From contig QHUB01000035.1 of the NCBI GenBank assembly GCA_003221035.1, positions 1-64,000 of the forward strand: a DNA stretch of 64,000 nucleotides. The letters run 5' to 3'. Under the pieces are notes generated by a model. The model saw nothing but the letters and a program-made list of their open reading frames with translations. It had not been told where the DNA came from and did not search any database. Each line of letters begins with the position of its first letter. The first letter of the stretch is position 1. This stretch comes from Gemmatimonadota bacterium (lineage in GTDB: Bacteria > Gemmatimonadota > Gemmatimonadetes > Gemmatimonadales > GWC2-71-9). Position numbers and translations under genes: made by a program. This document shows positions 27,679 to 36,749 of this stretch, one piece after another.

Positions 27679-30294
27679 TCAGGTTACACGCGTCAGGAGA
27701 GCGACGGGGAAACGGGCGAAGAGGTGCGCAAGGCGGTCACGGCCGCTGTGCAGCTCCTCGGTGAAGACATTGCGCCACTGACCTTCCGGAAGCGGGAGCA
27801 CCGTTTCGCTCCAACCACCGTGCAGCGATTGGGCAAGTCGTGGGACCACCGTGATCAATGCGCCGCCGCGGCCGAATGCCAGCACGTTGTCCGTGTAGGG
27901 GCCTTCAGCGCGGAGGGGCTCGTAGCATCCTGCGGGACGCGTGCGCAGCGCGCGCTGAATGAGCCAGAGTTTGGGAGCGCCTTGGTCGGCGCGGGCTTGA
28001 ACCTGCTCGGGAGTCGCTGACTGAATTTCTTCCAGAAGGCGGCGCCGCAAGCCGTAATCGACGGGGCGGCGATTGTCCGGATCTACCAGCGTATGCGACC
28101 AGAGCTCGCTCCCCTGATACAGATCGGGGATCCCCGGTGCCGTCAGCTTCACGAGCGTTTGCGCCAACGAGACCACGCGGCCGGGCGTGAGAATCGTATC
28201 GACAAAATCGCGGACCATGCCCGTGAACTCCTGGTCGTCGAGCGTGCGTTCCACGAAGCGCCGGAGGGCCGCCTCATACTCCTGATTGGGCGAGGTCCAG
28301 GATGTGTGTGTTTTGGCTTCGCGCGCGGCCTTCTCCACATACTGGAGCGCGCGGTCGGTGACGAGCGGCCAGGTGCCGACGAGTGTCTGATAGAAGTGAT
28401 ACTCCATGTTGCGATCGGGAAGTCCGCCGCTGCGGTACTTCTCATTGTGCTCCGACCAGCGTTGCACCGCGGACACCCAGCTCGAGGGGCACTCCGTGAT
28501 GATCGCCAGGCGGGCGCGCACATCCTCGCCGCGCTTGGTGTCGTGGGTCGCGGTGGCGCACATCGTCTCGGGATGCGTGGCCTGCACCGCGCGCATCGCC
28601 GAATGGAATTCGTCGGGTGACACGCCGAAGCGCGATGGGTTTCCGCCGACCTCGTTGAGGGCGATGAAGCGGTTGTAGCAGTAGAAGGCGGTGTCTTCGA
28701 CGCCTTTCGCCATCACGGCGGTGCTGAGCTGCTGGAACCGGGTGACGAATGTCCCCACCATCTCGCCGCGGACTTCGAGCCGCAGCATCGCACCCAGAAA
28801 ACCGAACAACTCGGCATCGATATCGGGACGCCGCCGCTGCGCTTCGGTCACGGCGGCGTCGATGGTCTGGCGGTCCTCCGGGCGCAGCTCGTCCCGATCG
28901 GGATAGACATACGTGCGATACACCGGGAAACAGGCGAGCAGCTCGCGCAGTCCTTCGGTGAGCAGGTGCCGGGTATAATCGCGGTGGCGGCGATGCCGCT
29001 CGCAAATCCGCAGCAGCAGCTGGGCGAGCCGGTTGACGTCGCTGCCCAGGCCTTCGCGCAACACCAGAAGCTTCTTGTCGCGGGCGACGTCCTGGTACGA
29101 GTCCGAGACGCCGGCGAACGTCGCGTAGAACTGCGTCAGCGGCGCTTCGGCCGCGGGATTGATGAAAAGGCCACCGACCAGATTCAGGAATTCGTAGCCC
29201 GTCGTTCCCGCCACGGGCCATTGGTCGGGCAGCCGCTCGGTGGCGGCGAGAATCTTTTCAACGACGACGTAGGTTGGACATTCGTCGTGCAGCCGGCGCA
29301 GATAACCCTCGGGATCCTGCATCCCGTCCACATGATCGATGCGCAGGCCATCCGCAATACCGGACCGTACCAGCTCGATCACGAGCTGATGCGTTTCCTT
29401 GAACACCTCTGGATTCTCGACCCTGAGCCCGACGAGCGTGTTCACGTCAAAGAAACGGCGATAGCCGAGATCGCGGTCTGCGGCTTGCCACCAGGAGAGA
29501 CGATAGTTCTGCTGGTCGAGCAGGCGATCGAGCGAGTCGGGATCGGCGTTGCACGCGTCCACCGCGCGATCGAGCGCCTTCGCAATCGCCGGCTCGGCGC
29601 GCAAAAGCTCGTCGAGCATCTCGGTGGCCATCCTGTCGTCCCGGCGGCGGCGTTCGACCGCTTGCTCGTTCGTCTCCGTCGAGGGCGGCAAGAGCTCGTA
29701 CGTGTCGGCGATGAACGCAAGGCGATCGGATCCAGCGGCGGCCGCGGACATGCGCAGCAGTCCCGCGAGCGAGCGCGGGTCCACCGGGAACTCGTGGTCT
29801 TTGTAATGCACCGTGAACACCGAGCCCTCGCGGCGCAGCGTGATATCCCCGCGCTCGAGCGCGCGGCCGTACTGATCGGCCAGGACGGGCAACAACACCG
29901 TATTGCGCAGGCGGGCTTCGGGGGGATCCCAGTCCACGTCGAAAAAGCGGGCGTAGCGGCTCGCGAGCCCGTTGCGCAGCAGGTCCCACCACCAGCGATT
30001 GCCCTTGCCCGCGATCGACATGTGGTTCGGCACGGTGTCGATGAGATGGCCAAGGCCATTCGCCCGCAGCGCGGCGACCAGGCGCTCGTGCGCCGCCGCG
30101 CCGCCGAGCTCGTCGCCGACGCGGGAATGGTCGATGACGTCGTACCCGTGCGTGCTGCCGGGCGCGGCCTGCAGGCACGGAGACGTGTACAAATGACTGA
30201 CGCCGAGTGCGGTCAGATAATCCGCGATCTCGGCGGCACGATCGAACCCGAAATCCGCGTTGAGCTGCACGCGGTACGTACACCGGCGCGGCAC
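27679..30294 (-). CDS. treY: Maltooligosyltrehalose synthase
   Basis: An 871-residue GH13 enzyme that isomerises the reducing end of maltooligosaccharides to a trehalosyl unit. The start is GTG 30294 (MPRRCTYRVQLNADFGF), two bases after the previous stop; the open frame upstream is a shadow. GH13 regions are visible: DTVPNHMSIAG (I, about 86), GLRIDHVDGMQDP (nucleophile Asp, about 318), YVVVEKI (acid Glu, about 346) and ATHDTKRGED (IV, about 585). TreY normally works with TreZ, which releases trehalose; no treZ is in the window. Its place behind the GH57 genes implies glycogen-derived maltodextrin as substrate. Confidence 0.95.
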   Translation of the reverse strand: MPRRCTYRVQLNADFGFDRAAEIADYLTALGVSHLYTSPCLQAAPGSTHGYDVIDHSRVGDELGGAAAHERLVAALRANGLGHLIDTVPNHMSIAGKGNRWWWDLLRNGLASRYARFFDVDWDPPEARLRNTVLLPVLADQYGRALERGDITLRREGSVFTVHYKDHEFPVDPRSLAGLLRMSAAAAGSDRLAFIADTYELLPPSTETNEQAVERRRRDDRMATEMLDELLRAEPAIAKALDRAVDACNADPDSLDRLLDQQNYRLSWWQAADRDLGYRRFFDVNTLVGLRVENPEVFKETHQLVIELVRSGIADGLRIDHVDGMQDPEGYLRRLHDECPTYVVVEKILAATERLPDQWPVAGTTGYEFLNLVGGLFINPAAEAPLTQFYATFAGVSDSYQDVARDKKLLVLREGLGSDVNRLAQLLLRICERHRRHRDYTRHLLTEGLRELLACFPVYRTYVYPDRDELRPEDRQTIDAAVTEAQRRRPDIDAELFGFLGAMLRLEVRGEMVGTFVTRFQQLSTAVMAKGVEDTAFYCYNRFIALNEVGGNPSRFGVSPDEFHSAMRAVQATHPETMCATATHDTKRGEDVRARLAIITECPSSWVSAVQRWSEHNEKYRSGGLPDRNMEYHFYQTLVGTWPLVTDRALQYVEKAAREAKTHTSWTSPNQEYEAALRRFVERTLDDQEFTGMVRDFVDTILTPGRVVSLAQTLVKLTAPGIPDLYQGSELWSHTLVDPDNRRPVDYGLRRRLLEEIQSATPEQVQARADQGAPKLWLIQRALRTRPAGCYEPLRAEGPYTDNVLAFGRGGALITVVPRLAQSLHGGWSETVLPLPEGQWRNVFTEELHSGRDRLAHLFARFPVALLTRVT

Positions 30295-30296
30295 AC

Positions 30297-32219
30297 TCAA
30301 GACGAGATCTCCAGCGCCCCGCTGCCCAGCCGTGCCGGCCAGCGGGGGGTGATCGAGGTCCCTTGTACGGTCTCCTCGAAGCCGCGCTCGCTCCGCGCGA
30401 CCGTGGTGATGTCCGACCGCCAGATTTCCGCGTCGGGCTTCAGACGCAGCGGGACGGCACGCGCGAGCGACAATTCCGGCGCGAAGATCGCATTGGGATG
30501 GCCCGCGACATTCCAGTTGTACGAGACCGCGAGACAGCCCGTGGCGTCGAACGTGAGCCGCTTCTCGAGCTCGTAGCCGCGCAGAACCACGGCGAGCGAG
30601 TCGGGCGTCACCGATACCTGCGCCGTCATCGGCACCGCGGCCCACGAACGGATCGGCTTGTACTTCGCGTTGGCGTAGTCGTGAGCGGACAAGCCTTCGG
30701 GCAGCAGACGCTCGACGAGAATGGCGCGCGGCTCGTGATCGACGGGCGGCAACGCGGTGAGCCGTGCCGCTCTCTCGATGTCGTGAATGCTCGCGGTGCC
30801 GCTTCCCTTGGAATCGGGGTGCCCCTGCGCCTGCTGCTTCGGAGTCTCGTGATACGATTCGCGACGCCGCGTGAGCACGTCGGCAAGATTGCTGAGATCG
30901 CTGAACCGCGTCAACATCTCGACCGCACCGCCGCGGTGCGGGCTGACCAGCGCCGAAAACTTTGCGGAGTGAATCCAGAGCTCGGGGTAGCCGTCGTAGT
31001 CGAGGTCCAGCTCTTCCCACGCGAGCGCCTCCCCCTCGCGCAGCGCCTGCTCCGCGATAGCGAGCTGATTCCAAATCGCGTTGCGCAAATGCGGCAGGTA
31101 GAGACCGCCGAACACGCCATGCCAGTAGGCGTCATTGCACTGGGCGCGCCCAATCGCCCGCCGTGCCACCGGCGGATCCCCCCGACTACGCGAGAGGTTC
31201 GAGAGCGCGACCATCATTTTCTGCATCCGGTTCGACTCGCTGTACTTGACCAGGAAGTGGTGCCAATGTCCTCCCCGCACGAACGATGCCGAGGCCGCCA
31301 AGTGCTTCGGTCCCAAATCCTCCTCGAGCGTGGTCAGCTCTTTCTGGGCCGGGGCGGGAAGCGACCATTTCTCCATCTCCCGGTAGGAAGCCGTGCCCAG
31401 GTAGGCCAACCCCCCCGTCGGAACCTGCCGGACCGCCTCCTGCCCGGTGGCAAGTTTTACCTCGCCGCTCGTCGTCAGCGTTTCCATGGTCTGCAGAAAA
31501 CTGTCGAGCCAGCCGGAGCCGTAGACCCAATCCTTGGTCCCCGGCCAGCCGCCGAACTTTTCGCCGTCGTCGGCGAGGATGGCGAGTCCGTGTCCCTCGG
31601 AGCGCAACTGGCGGAGGTAGGCGGCCGTCTCTTCGGGTGGGCGGAAGGGAATCAGGTAGCGCAGTCGTTCATCGATGGCGAGGAGCCCGACGCGCTTGCC
31701 GTCCGACTCGGTGTGGTGCGGGCGATGCAGCTCGTCGGCGCGAAATCCGCTCACGAGGAAATGTCGATCGTCGACGAGCGCGTATTCCACACCGGCGTCG
31801 GCAAGATCGGCGGCGATCTCGGGCTGCCACACGCGCTCGGTGAGCCACAGTCCCGTCGCGGTCGCGCCGAAGCGCCGCTGGAGATACTCGCGCATGCGGC
31901 CGATCTGCTCGAGGCGGTCGGGGCGGGGCAGGGACGCGAGGATCGGCTCGTCGAAACCCGCGAGCAAAAGTTCGAGCTCGCCATCGGCCGCGAGCCGTCC
32001 AATGAGGTCCAGCCACGAGGTGTCGTGAGTCTCCAGCCACTCGAGCAGCGGTCCGGACACATGTAACGTGAGCGGATACAGCCCGGCCTCGCTCGTGCGC
32101 TCGATGATCGGCCGGTACACGTCGCGCACGTGGTCGGCCATGACGTGGTCGAAATTCCCCACCGGCTGATGCAGGTGCAGGCCAAAGACAAAGCGTAACG
32201 GCTCCTGGCTCTGCGTCAT
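30297..32219 (-). CDS. GH57 alpha-amylase / 4-alpha-glucanotransferase (DUF1925/DUF1926 type)
   Basis: A 640-residue member of GH57 resembling the Thermococcus 4-alpha-glucanotransferase group. It begins FVFGLHLHQPVGNFDHVM, the GH57 first motif. The nucleophile Glu is in GLWLTERVWQPE (about 126) and the acid Asp in ILADDGEKFGGWPG (about 214). A central three-helix block and a C-terminal beta-sandwich (about 390-640) correspond to DUF1925 and DUF1926. It would cleave or disproportionate alpha-1,4 glucan. The start ATG 32219 overlaps the preceding stop as ATGA. Hydrolase versus transferase activity cannot be decided from sequence. Confidence 0.9.
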   Translation of the reverse strand: MTQSQEPLRFVFGLHLHQPVGNFDHVMADHVRDVYRPIIERTSEAGLYPLTLHVSGPLLEWLETHDTSWLDLIGRLAADGELELLLAGFDEPILASLPRPDRLEQIGRMREYLQRRFGATATGLWLTERVWQPEIAADLADAGVEYALVDDRHFLVSGFRADELHRPHHTESDGKRVGLLAIDERLRYLIPFRPPEETAAYLRQLRSEGHGLAILADDGEKFGGWPGTKDWVYGSGWLDSFLQTMETLTTSGEVKLATGQEAVRQVPTGGLAYLGTASYREMEKWSLPAPAQKELTTLEEDLGPKHLAASASFVRGGHWHHFLVKYSESNRMQKMMVALSNLSRSRGDPPVARRAIGRAQCNDAYWHGVFGGLYLPHLRNAIWNQLAIAEQALREGEALAWEELDLDYDGYPELWIHSAKFSALVSPHRGGAVEMLTRFSDLSNLADVLTRRRESYHETPKQQAQGHPDSKGSGTASIHDIERAARLTALPPVDHEPRAILVERLLPEGLSAHDYANAKYKPIRSWAAVPMTAQVSVTPDSLAVVLRGYELEKRLTFDATGCLAVSYNWNVAGHPNAIFAPELSLARAVPLRLKPDAEIWRSDITTVARSERGFEETVQGTSITPRWPARLGSGALEISS

Positions 32220-33529
32220 GACGGGGTCGGTTGAAACGAGCTGCGAAACACGTCCGCGGCGCTCCCCGCCGCGGGATCGTTGCTGCGTGCAGCGCCGAGC
32301 TGCGCAATGAAACCCGCCTCGAGCCTGGGGCTGTCGGCGCCCGCGAGCGAGATCGCGTGCGCGGCGTAGCGGAGCACCTGCCGGCCCTCGAGGCCCGCGA
32401 TGTCGTCGAAGAACCAGCCGCACGACGTCATGGCCCGCAGCGCGCCGCGCTCCATTTCGACGAGCCGCGCGATGTTCTCGTCGCCAGGCACCGATCCGGC
32501 TCCCCCGACGGACTCGAGGAATGCCCGTGGGCCTCCAGGTACGTCGCGCCCCTCACGGTCGTAGATCTGATGCACTTCATGCGCGAGCCACTCCACCGCG
32601 AAGCGCAGCGGTGTGCGCCAGTCTTGCTGCGAGGGGCGGTCGTGATGGATCTTGCACCCGCACGCCGCGCGCCAGCGCTCGATGCCGTGCGCGCAGCTCC
32701 AGGAGGTTCGCTCGACGAGCTCGACCGTACTTGCCGGCGGATGCGCGGCGAGCGCGGCGGCGAAATGTGTGACCGCCACTTTGTGTGAGTGACGCAGCCG
32801 CTCGAACACCGACGCCAGCGCCTTGTCGGCGCCCTTGTGGTGGTGACCGAAGGTCTCACCATCGACGGCGATGCTCGCGATGGCGCCCGGTGGCGTACGC
32901 TCGAGCGCTTCGGTCAAGCGGTTGTCGTCGGTCGTGAGCGGCCCGAACGCGACGTCGTGCGACAGAGCGCCGTCATAGACAAAGACCGCGATCGTGCGAC
33001 CGTTCCCGAGGTCGATGCGCGCCGGCAAGCCGCGCTCGGGGGGCTTGGATACCTGATGCGGCGCCAGGACGGTGAACTGAATCCCATTCTCCACCACGAC
33101 CTCGAGCGTTTCACGGTCCACCGCCGTCTCGGGCAGCCAGAAGCCTTTGGGATCGCGTCCGAATCGCCGCTGGAAATCGGCGATGCCCCAGCGGACTTCG
33201 GTCTCCTTGTCGCGCCGTGTCGCGAGCGGCAGGATGATGTGGTGATACGGTGAGGCGAGCGCATTGCCGTGGTCAGCGCGCAGCACTGCCCGATAGACGT
33301 CCGGCGCCTCGCGCTCCATCCAGTCGAGCAGTGTAGGCCCGAAGTCGAAACTCAACGATGGATAGACCGGGATCAGCGGTTTGTAGGTCTCTTTGGTGAT
33401 TCGGGCATTCCAGTCGTGGTCGGGCGCCGCCGAGGGCTCGGCATCCACCTGTCCGGTCCACGGGTTCTCACGGGGCGGTTGGTAGAAATGCCCGTGAATG
33501 ACGGCGAGGCCTTGCTGCGGGGAGTTCAT
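32216..33529 (-). CDS. GH57 / DUF3536 family glycoside hydrolase, short form
   Basis: A 437-residue protein with the DUF3536-type GH57 N-terminus IHGHFYQPPRENPWTG. Catalytic candidates are Glu in GFWLPETAVDRE (about 132) and Asp in SIAVDGETFGHHHKG (about 221). The C-terminal part carries SCAHGIERWRAACGC and FFDDIAGLEGRQVLRYA, seen in DUF3536. Members I recall are around 800 residues, so this one lacks much of the usual C-terminal region. Exact reaction unknown; context indicates alpha-glucan processing. It overlaps both neighbours by four bases (ATGA), so it is expected to be made with the two other GH57 proteins. Confidence 0.85.
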   Translation of the reverse strand: MNSPQQGLAVIHGHFYQPPRENPWTGQVDAEPSAAPDHDWNARITKETYKPLIPVYPSLSFDFGPTLLDWMEREAPDVYRAVLRADHGNALASPYHHIILPLATRRDKETEVRWGIADFQRRFGRDPKGFWLPETAVDRETLEVVVENGIQFTVLAPHQVSKPPERGLPARIDLGNGRTIAVFVYDGALSHDVAFGPLTTDDNRLTEALERTPPGAIASIAVDGETFGHHHKGADKALASVFERLRHSHKVAVTHFAAALAAHPPASTVELVERTSWSCAHGIERWRAACGCKIHHDRPSQQDWRTPLRFAVEWLAHEVHQIYDREGRDVPGGPRAFLESVGGAGSVPGDENIARLVEMERGALRAMTSCGWFFDDIAGLEGRQVLRYAAHAISLAGADSPRLEAGFIAQLGAARSNDPAAGSAADVFRSSFQPTPS

Positions 33530-35163
33530 CCAACGACGTCAGCAACACTGCGCAGGACGTTGGGAAAGACGCTGTCCTGGACGCCCAGCGCTTCCACGCG
33601 ACGCATCGTCGCATCGTCGATCGATCCATTCGTCAACGCACGCACCAGATCTTCGGCCTGTCCGCAGTGCTCGTCGAAGCGCTGCGTGGCGTAATCCGCG
33701 GCTTGACCGGCGGAGATGATGAACTGCCAGTCCGAACCCTGCGCGAGCAGCATGGACCGCGTGGCCTGTGCGAGCACAGCTTGTTGCTTGGGACCGCTCT
33801 GCAAGGCCTTCTTGGCGACGGACCAGTAGGCCGCTTCGAGGGCCCACAGGCGCTTCCAGGTCCATGCGGTCTGATCGTTCAGCCAATACGAGAAGTCGCC
33901 GTCCTTGCCCCATGATCCTGCCGTGAGCTGAATCGTCGGCGCCCGACGGCCGTGCCTGGCGACGTGTTCGCGCGCCGTCACCGGTCGCACGCCGTCGCCC
34001 GCGAGGCGGCGATAGACGTTCGCGAGGAAGTCGACACCCTCGAACCACCAATGCCCGAACAGCTCGGCGTCGAACGGCGCGGTGACGACGGCGTCTTTCA
34101 CTTTGCCTTGCGCGCGCTGCGCTGCGGTTTCCTTCAGCACGCTCGCGAAGTGATCGGCATGATGGCGCGCCGAGGTCTGCGCGGCCCGCGGGTCGTACTG
34201 ACGCTTCTCGCCGAGGTCCACGCGCGGACCCGTGACGCGCCACAGCCTGAGTCCATCGGGCCAGCGAATCTTGTGGAACTCGAGATACCACTCGTCGCCG
34301 GGATAGCCTTGCGAGCGACTCCACACCTGCGCGGATGAGCGTGGATCGCGCACGAGCGCGAAGAGATCGCGCGCTGTGCCGTCGTTGGATGCGACGCGGT
34401 AGGCGGTGTACGGCGTCCGCTTGCCGGCAGCGGGCGCGTCCGCGGCGTCGGGATAGCCCAGCGCCGGCCCCGCGTGGACGAGATGCGAGTCGACAAAGAA
34501 GTATTTGAAGCCGGCCGCGGTGAGATACTGTTCGATCCCGACGCGATACGACTGCGCCTTCGCACCAAAGCCCGGATTCCACGGCCCGGCGGGGCGGTAG
34601 GCGCATTCGGGCAGCCAGCAGCCCGTCGGCGCCTTGCCGAAGAGACGTCGATGCTCCGACACGCCCACGCTGAGCTGCAGCCGAATGCTTTCGTCGCGCG
34701 AGAGCAGCGGCAGAAAGCCGTGCGTCGCGGCCGATGAGATGATCTCGATGACGCCGCGGTCTTCAAAGCCGCGCAGCGTGCCGATCAGGTCTTCGTCGAT
34801 CGACCGGAACAACTTGTAGAGTCGCTCGAGCCGATGCTGCCAGAAATCGGCGATCGGCTTGAGCGCGACGTCGCCCGACTTGGCGAGCGAGGCACGCGCC
34901 GCCGCGGCAGTCTCGAGCCGCCGTTCCATGTACGCTTCGAACTCGCTGACGAATGACGGATGCGCGAGCTGATTCGCGAGAATCGGCGTGACGCCGAGGG
35001 TGATCGGAGCCCGGATGCCCTCGTGCTCGAGCTGCTGCAACGCCTCGATCAGCGGCAGGTAACTGTCGAGCGCGCCTTCGGACAGCCAGACGCTGCCGTG
35101 CGGCCAGCGGCCGTGATGCAGCACGTACGGCAGATGCCCGTGCAGTGTGAGGACGAAATCCAT
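33526..35163 (-). CDS. GH57 1,4-alpha-glucan branching enzyme (DUF1957 type)
   Basis: A 545-residue protein of the GH57 branching-enzyme group (Thermococcus TK1436-like, DUF1957). It begins MDFVLTLHGHLPYVLHHGRW. The nucleophile Glu is in GCWLPECAYRPAG (about 185) and the acid Asp in PFDAELFGHWWFEG (about 363), both canonical. ATG 35163 was chosen because the frame upstream is not family-like. It would introduce alpha-1,6 branches into glycogen in place of GH13 GlgB. It sits directly behind glycogen synthase (40 bases) and overlaps the next GH57 gene as ATGA. Confidence 0.92.
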   Translation of the reverse strand: MDFVLTLHGHLPYVLHHGRWPHGSVWLSEGALDSYLPLIEALQQLEHEGIRAPITLGVTPILANQLAHPSFVSEFEAYMERRLETAAAARASLAKSGDVALKPIADFWQHRLERLYKLFRSIDEDLIGTLRGFEDRGVIEIISSAATHGFLPLLSRDESIRLQLSVGVSEHRRLFGKAPTGCWLPECAYRPAGPWNPGFGAKAQSYRVGIEQYLTAAGFKYFFVDSHLVHAGPALGYPDAADAPAAGKRTPYTAYRVASNDGTARDLFALVRDPRSSAQVWSRSQGYPGDEWYLEFHKIRWPDGLRLWRVTGPRVDLGEKRQYDPRAAQTSARHHADHFASVLKETAAQRAQGKVKDAVVTAPFDAELFGHWWFEGVDFLANVYRRLAGDGVRPVTAREHVARHGRRAPTIQLTAGSWGKDGDFSYWLNDQTAWTWKRLWALEAAYWSVAKKALQSGPKQQAVLAQATRSMLLAQGSDWQFIISAGQAADYATQRFDEHCGQAEDLVRALTNGSIDDATMRRVEALGVQDSVFPNVLRSVADVVG

Positions 35164-35203
35164 TACCGGAGGGGCAGCCGAGCGAGGGGTCGGAGGAGCA
35201 GTG

Positions 35204-36736
35204 CTAGCGACGGGCGTTGACGCCTCGTCCACTCTTGCCGGCGGTGGACCGTTTGCGTGGTTTACGGCCACTCGGCTCCGGCACGGTCGTATCGGGAATC
35301 GCGCGCGCGGCCGCCGCGCGCCGATACACGGCCTCGTAGGCCTCGGCCGGCTGCCGCCAGGAGAAATCCTTGCGCATGGCGCCGCGCGCGAGCTCTGTGA
35401 ACCAGGCGCGATCCTGATACAGCGTGACCCCGCGCTGGACCGCGCGATCAAAGGCCTCGGGGCTGTACGCGTCGTACAGGATGCCGGTCACCCCGTCTTC
35501 GATCGTGTCGGCGAGCCCGCCGACGCGACGCGCCACCGGCAGCGCGCCATAGAGTTGCGCACGCATCTGCGTCAGCCCGCATGGCTCGTACAATGACGGC
35601 ATCATGAGGAAGTCGGCGCCCGCGAGCAGCTGATGCTCGAGCGTGTCGGTAAATGCGGTGTTGATGCCGATGCGCGTCGGATACCGCGCCGACAGCTCGC
35701 GCAGCGCCTTCTCGAATTGGGCCTCGCCCGCGCCCAGGAACAGGAACTGCGCATCGAGCTCGCGCAACGAGTGCGAGGCGACGATTTGATCGAGCCCCTT
35801 TTGCGCGACTAGCCGGGCGCTCATGCCGAAGACGGGAATATTCTGACGCCGCGGCAGATCCCACGACGCCTGCAGCTCGGCTTTGCACAGGACCTTGCTC
35901 GACATGTCGTCCGCCGTGAAGCGCGCCGGAATGTCGGGATCGTTGGCCGGATCCCACTTCTTGACGTCGATCCCGTTGCGGATGCCGACCAGCCGGTCGC
36001 CGAGCTGCCGGAAGCTGTGCTGCAGCCCGAAGCCACCGACGTCGGTCAACAGCTCGAACGCGTGCGTCGGACTGACCGTCGTGACCATGTCCGCGTACAG
36101 CAGGCCGCCCTTCAAAAAGTTCAGCCGGCCGTACCACTCCATGAAATCGGGCGACCACATGTCATCCGGGAGCCCGATCTCCTCCATCACGTTACGCGGA
36201 TAGACCCCCTGAAAGCCGCCATTATGGACCGTGAGCACCACGGGAAGCCGCTGCAGCTCGGGCTCATCCCGATACACGCGGCGCAGAAACACCGGCACCA
36301 GCGCGGCGTGCCAGTCGTGCGCGTGGAGAATCAGGTTGCCGTCGCGGAGGCGGCGCGCGACCTGGATTGCCGCGGCGGCAAACAGCGCAAAGCGATGCGG
36401 GTTGTCGGGATAATCGCCGGCGCTATCGCCGTAGATGCCCGGCCGATCGAACGAGGGCTCGTGCTCGAGGAAGAGGATCTGCGGAAATCCCTCGCGGACC
36501 TCGCGCCAGCAGCGCACGGCTTCGCGGCGATCGCCGATGTCGAGCATAAACGGGTCGCACAAGGGCTCGAGCTTGCCGACATGCGCGCGGGCTTCGCGAT
36601 AGAGCGGGAGCACGACGTGGCTCTCCGTGCCGCTCGCCGCCTGATAGTCGGCGAGGTCGGCGACCGCCTGCCCCAAGCCGCCCGTGCGGGCATAGGGCCA
36701 GAGCTCAGCGGTCAGATGGAGCACACGCCTCTTCAA
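35204..36736 (-). CDS. glgA: Glycogen synthase (GT5)
   Basis: A 510-residue GT5 glycosyltransferase that elongates alpha-1,4 glucan from a nucleotide-glucose donor. The N-terminal donor loop reads ARTGGLGQAVADL; the usual Lys of KTGGL is Arg here. Other conserved blocks are HAHDWHAAL (about 145), VLTVHNGGFQGVYP (about 170), GMSARLVAQKGLD (about 300) and MMPSLYEPCGLTQM (about 395) with the acceptor/donor Glu. The last 25 residues are basic and low-complexity. It follows glucan phosphorylase by 13 bases. No glgC is in the window, so the donor must be made elsewhere. Confidence 0.94.
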   Translation of the reverse strand: MKRRVLHLTAELWPYARTGGLGQAVADLADYQAASGTESHVVLPLYREARAHVGKLEPLCDPFMLDIGDRREAVRCWREVREGFPQILFLEHEPSFDRPGIYGDSAGDYPDNPHRFALFAAAAIQVARRLRDGNLILHAHDWHAALVPVFLRRVYRDEPELQRLPVVLTVHNGGFQGVYPRNVMEEIGLPDDMWSPDFMEWYGRLNFLKGGLLYADMVTTVSPTHAFELLTDVGGFGLQHSFRQLGDRLVGIRNGIDVKKWDPANDPDIPARFTADDMSSKVLCKAELQASWDLPRRQNIPVFGMSARLVAQKGLDQIVASHSLRELDAQFLFLGAGEAQFEKALRELSARYPTRIGINTAFTDTLEHQLLAGADFLMMPSLYEPCGLTQMRAQLYGALPVARRVGGLADTIEDGVTGILYDAYSPEAFDRAVQRGVTLYQDRAWFTELARGAMRKDFSWRQPAEAYEAVYRRAAAARAIPDTTVPEPSGRKPRKRSTAGKSGRGVNARR

Positions 36737-36749
36737 CGGGCCTCCCGCG

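Noticed and set aside
30295-31074. N-terminal extension of the treY reading frame by 260 codons
   Set aside because: The extension overlaps the GH57 gene in another frame and is Arg/Ala-rich; TreY homology begins at the GTG at 30294.
28966-32066. Long plus-strand frames (536 and 567 codons) opposite treY and the GH57 gene
   Set aside because: The opposite strand carries complete catalytic motifs of known families; the plus-strand products have shadow-like composition.
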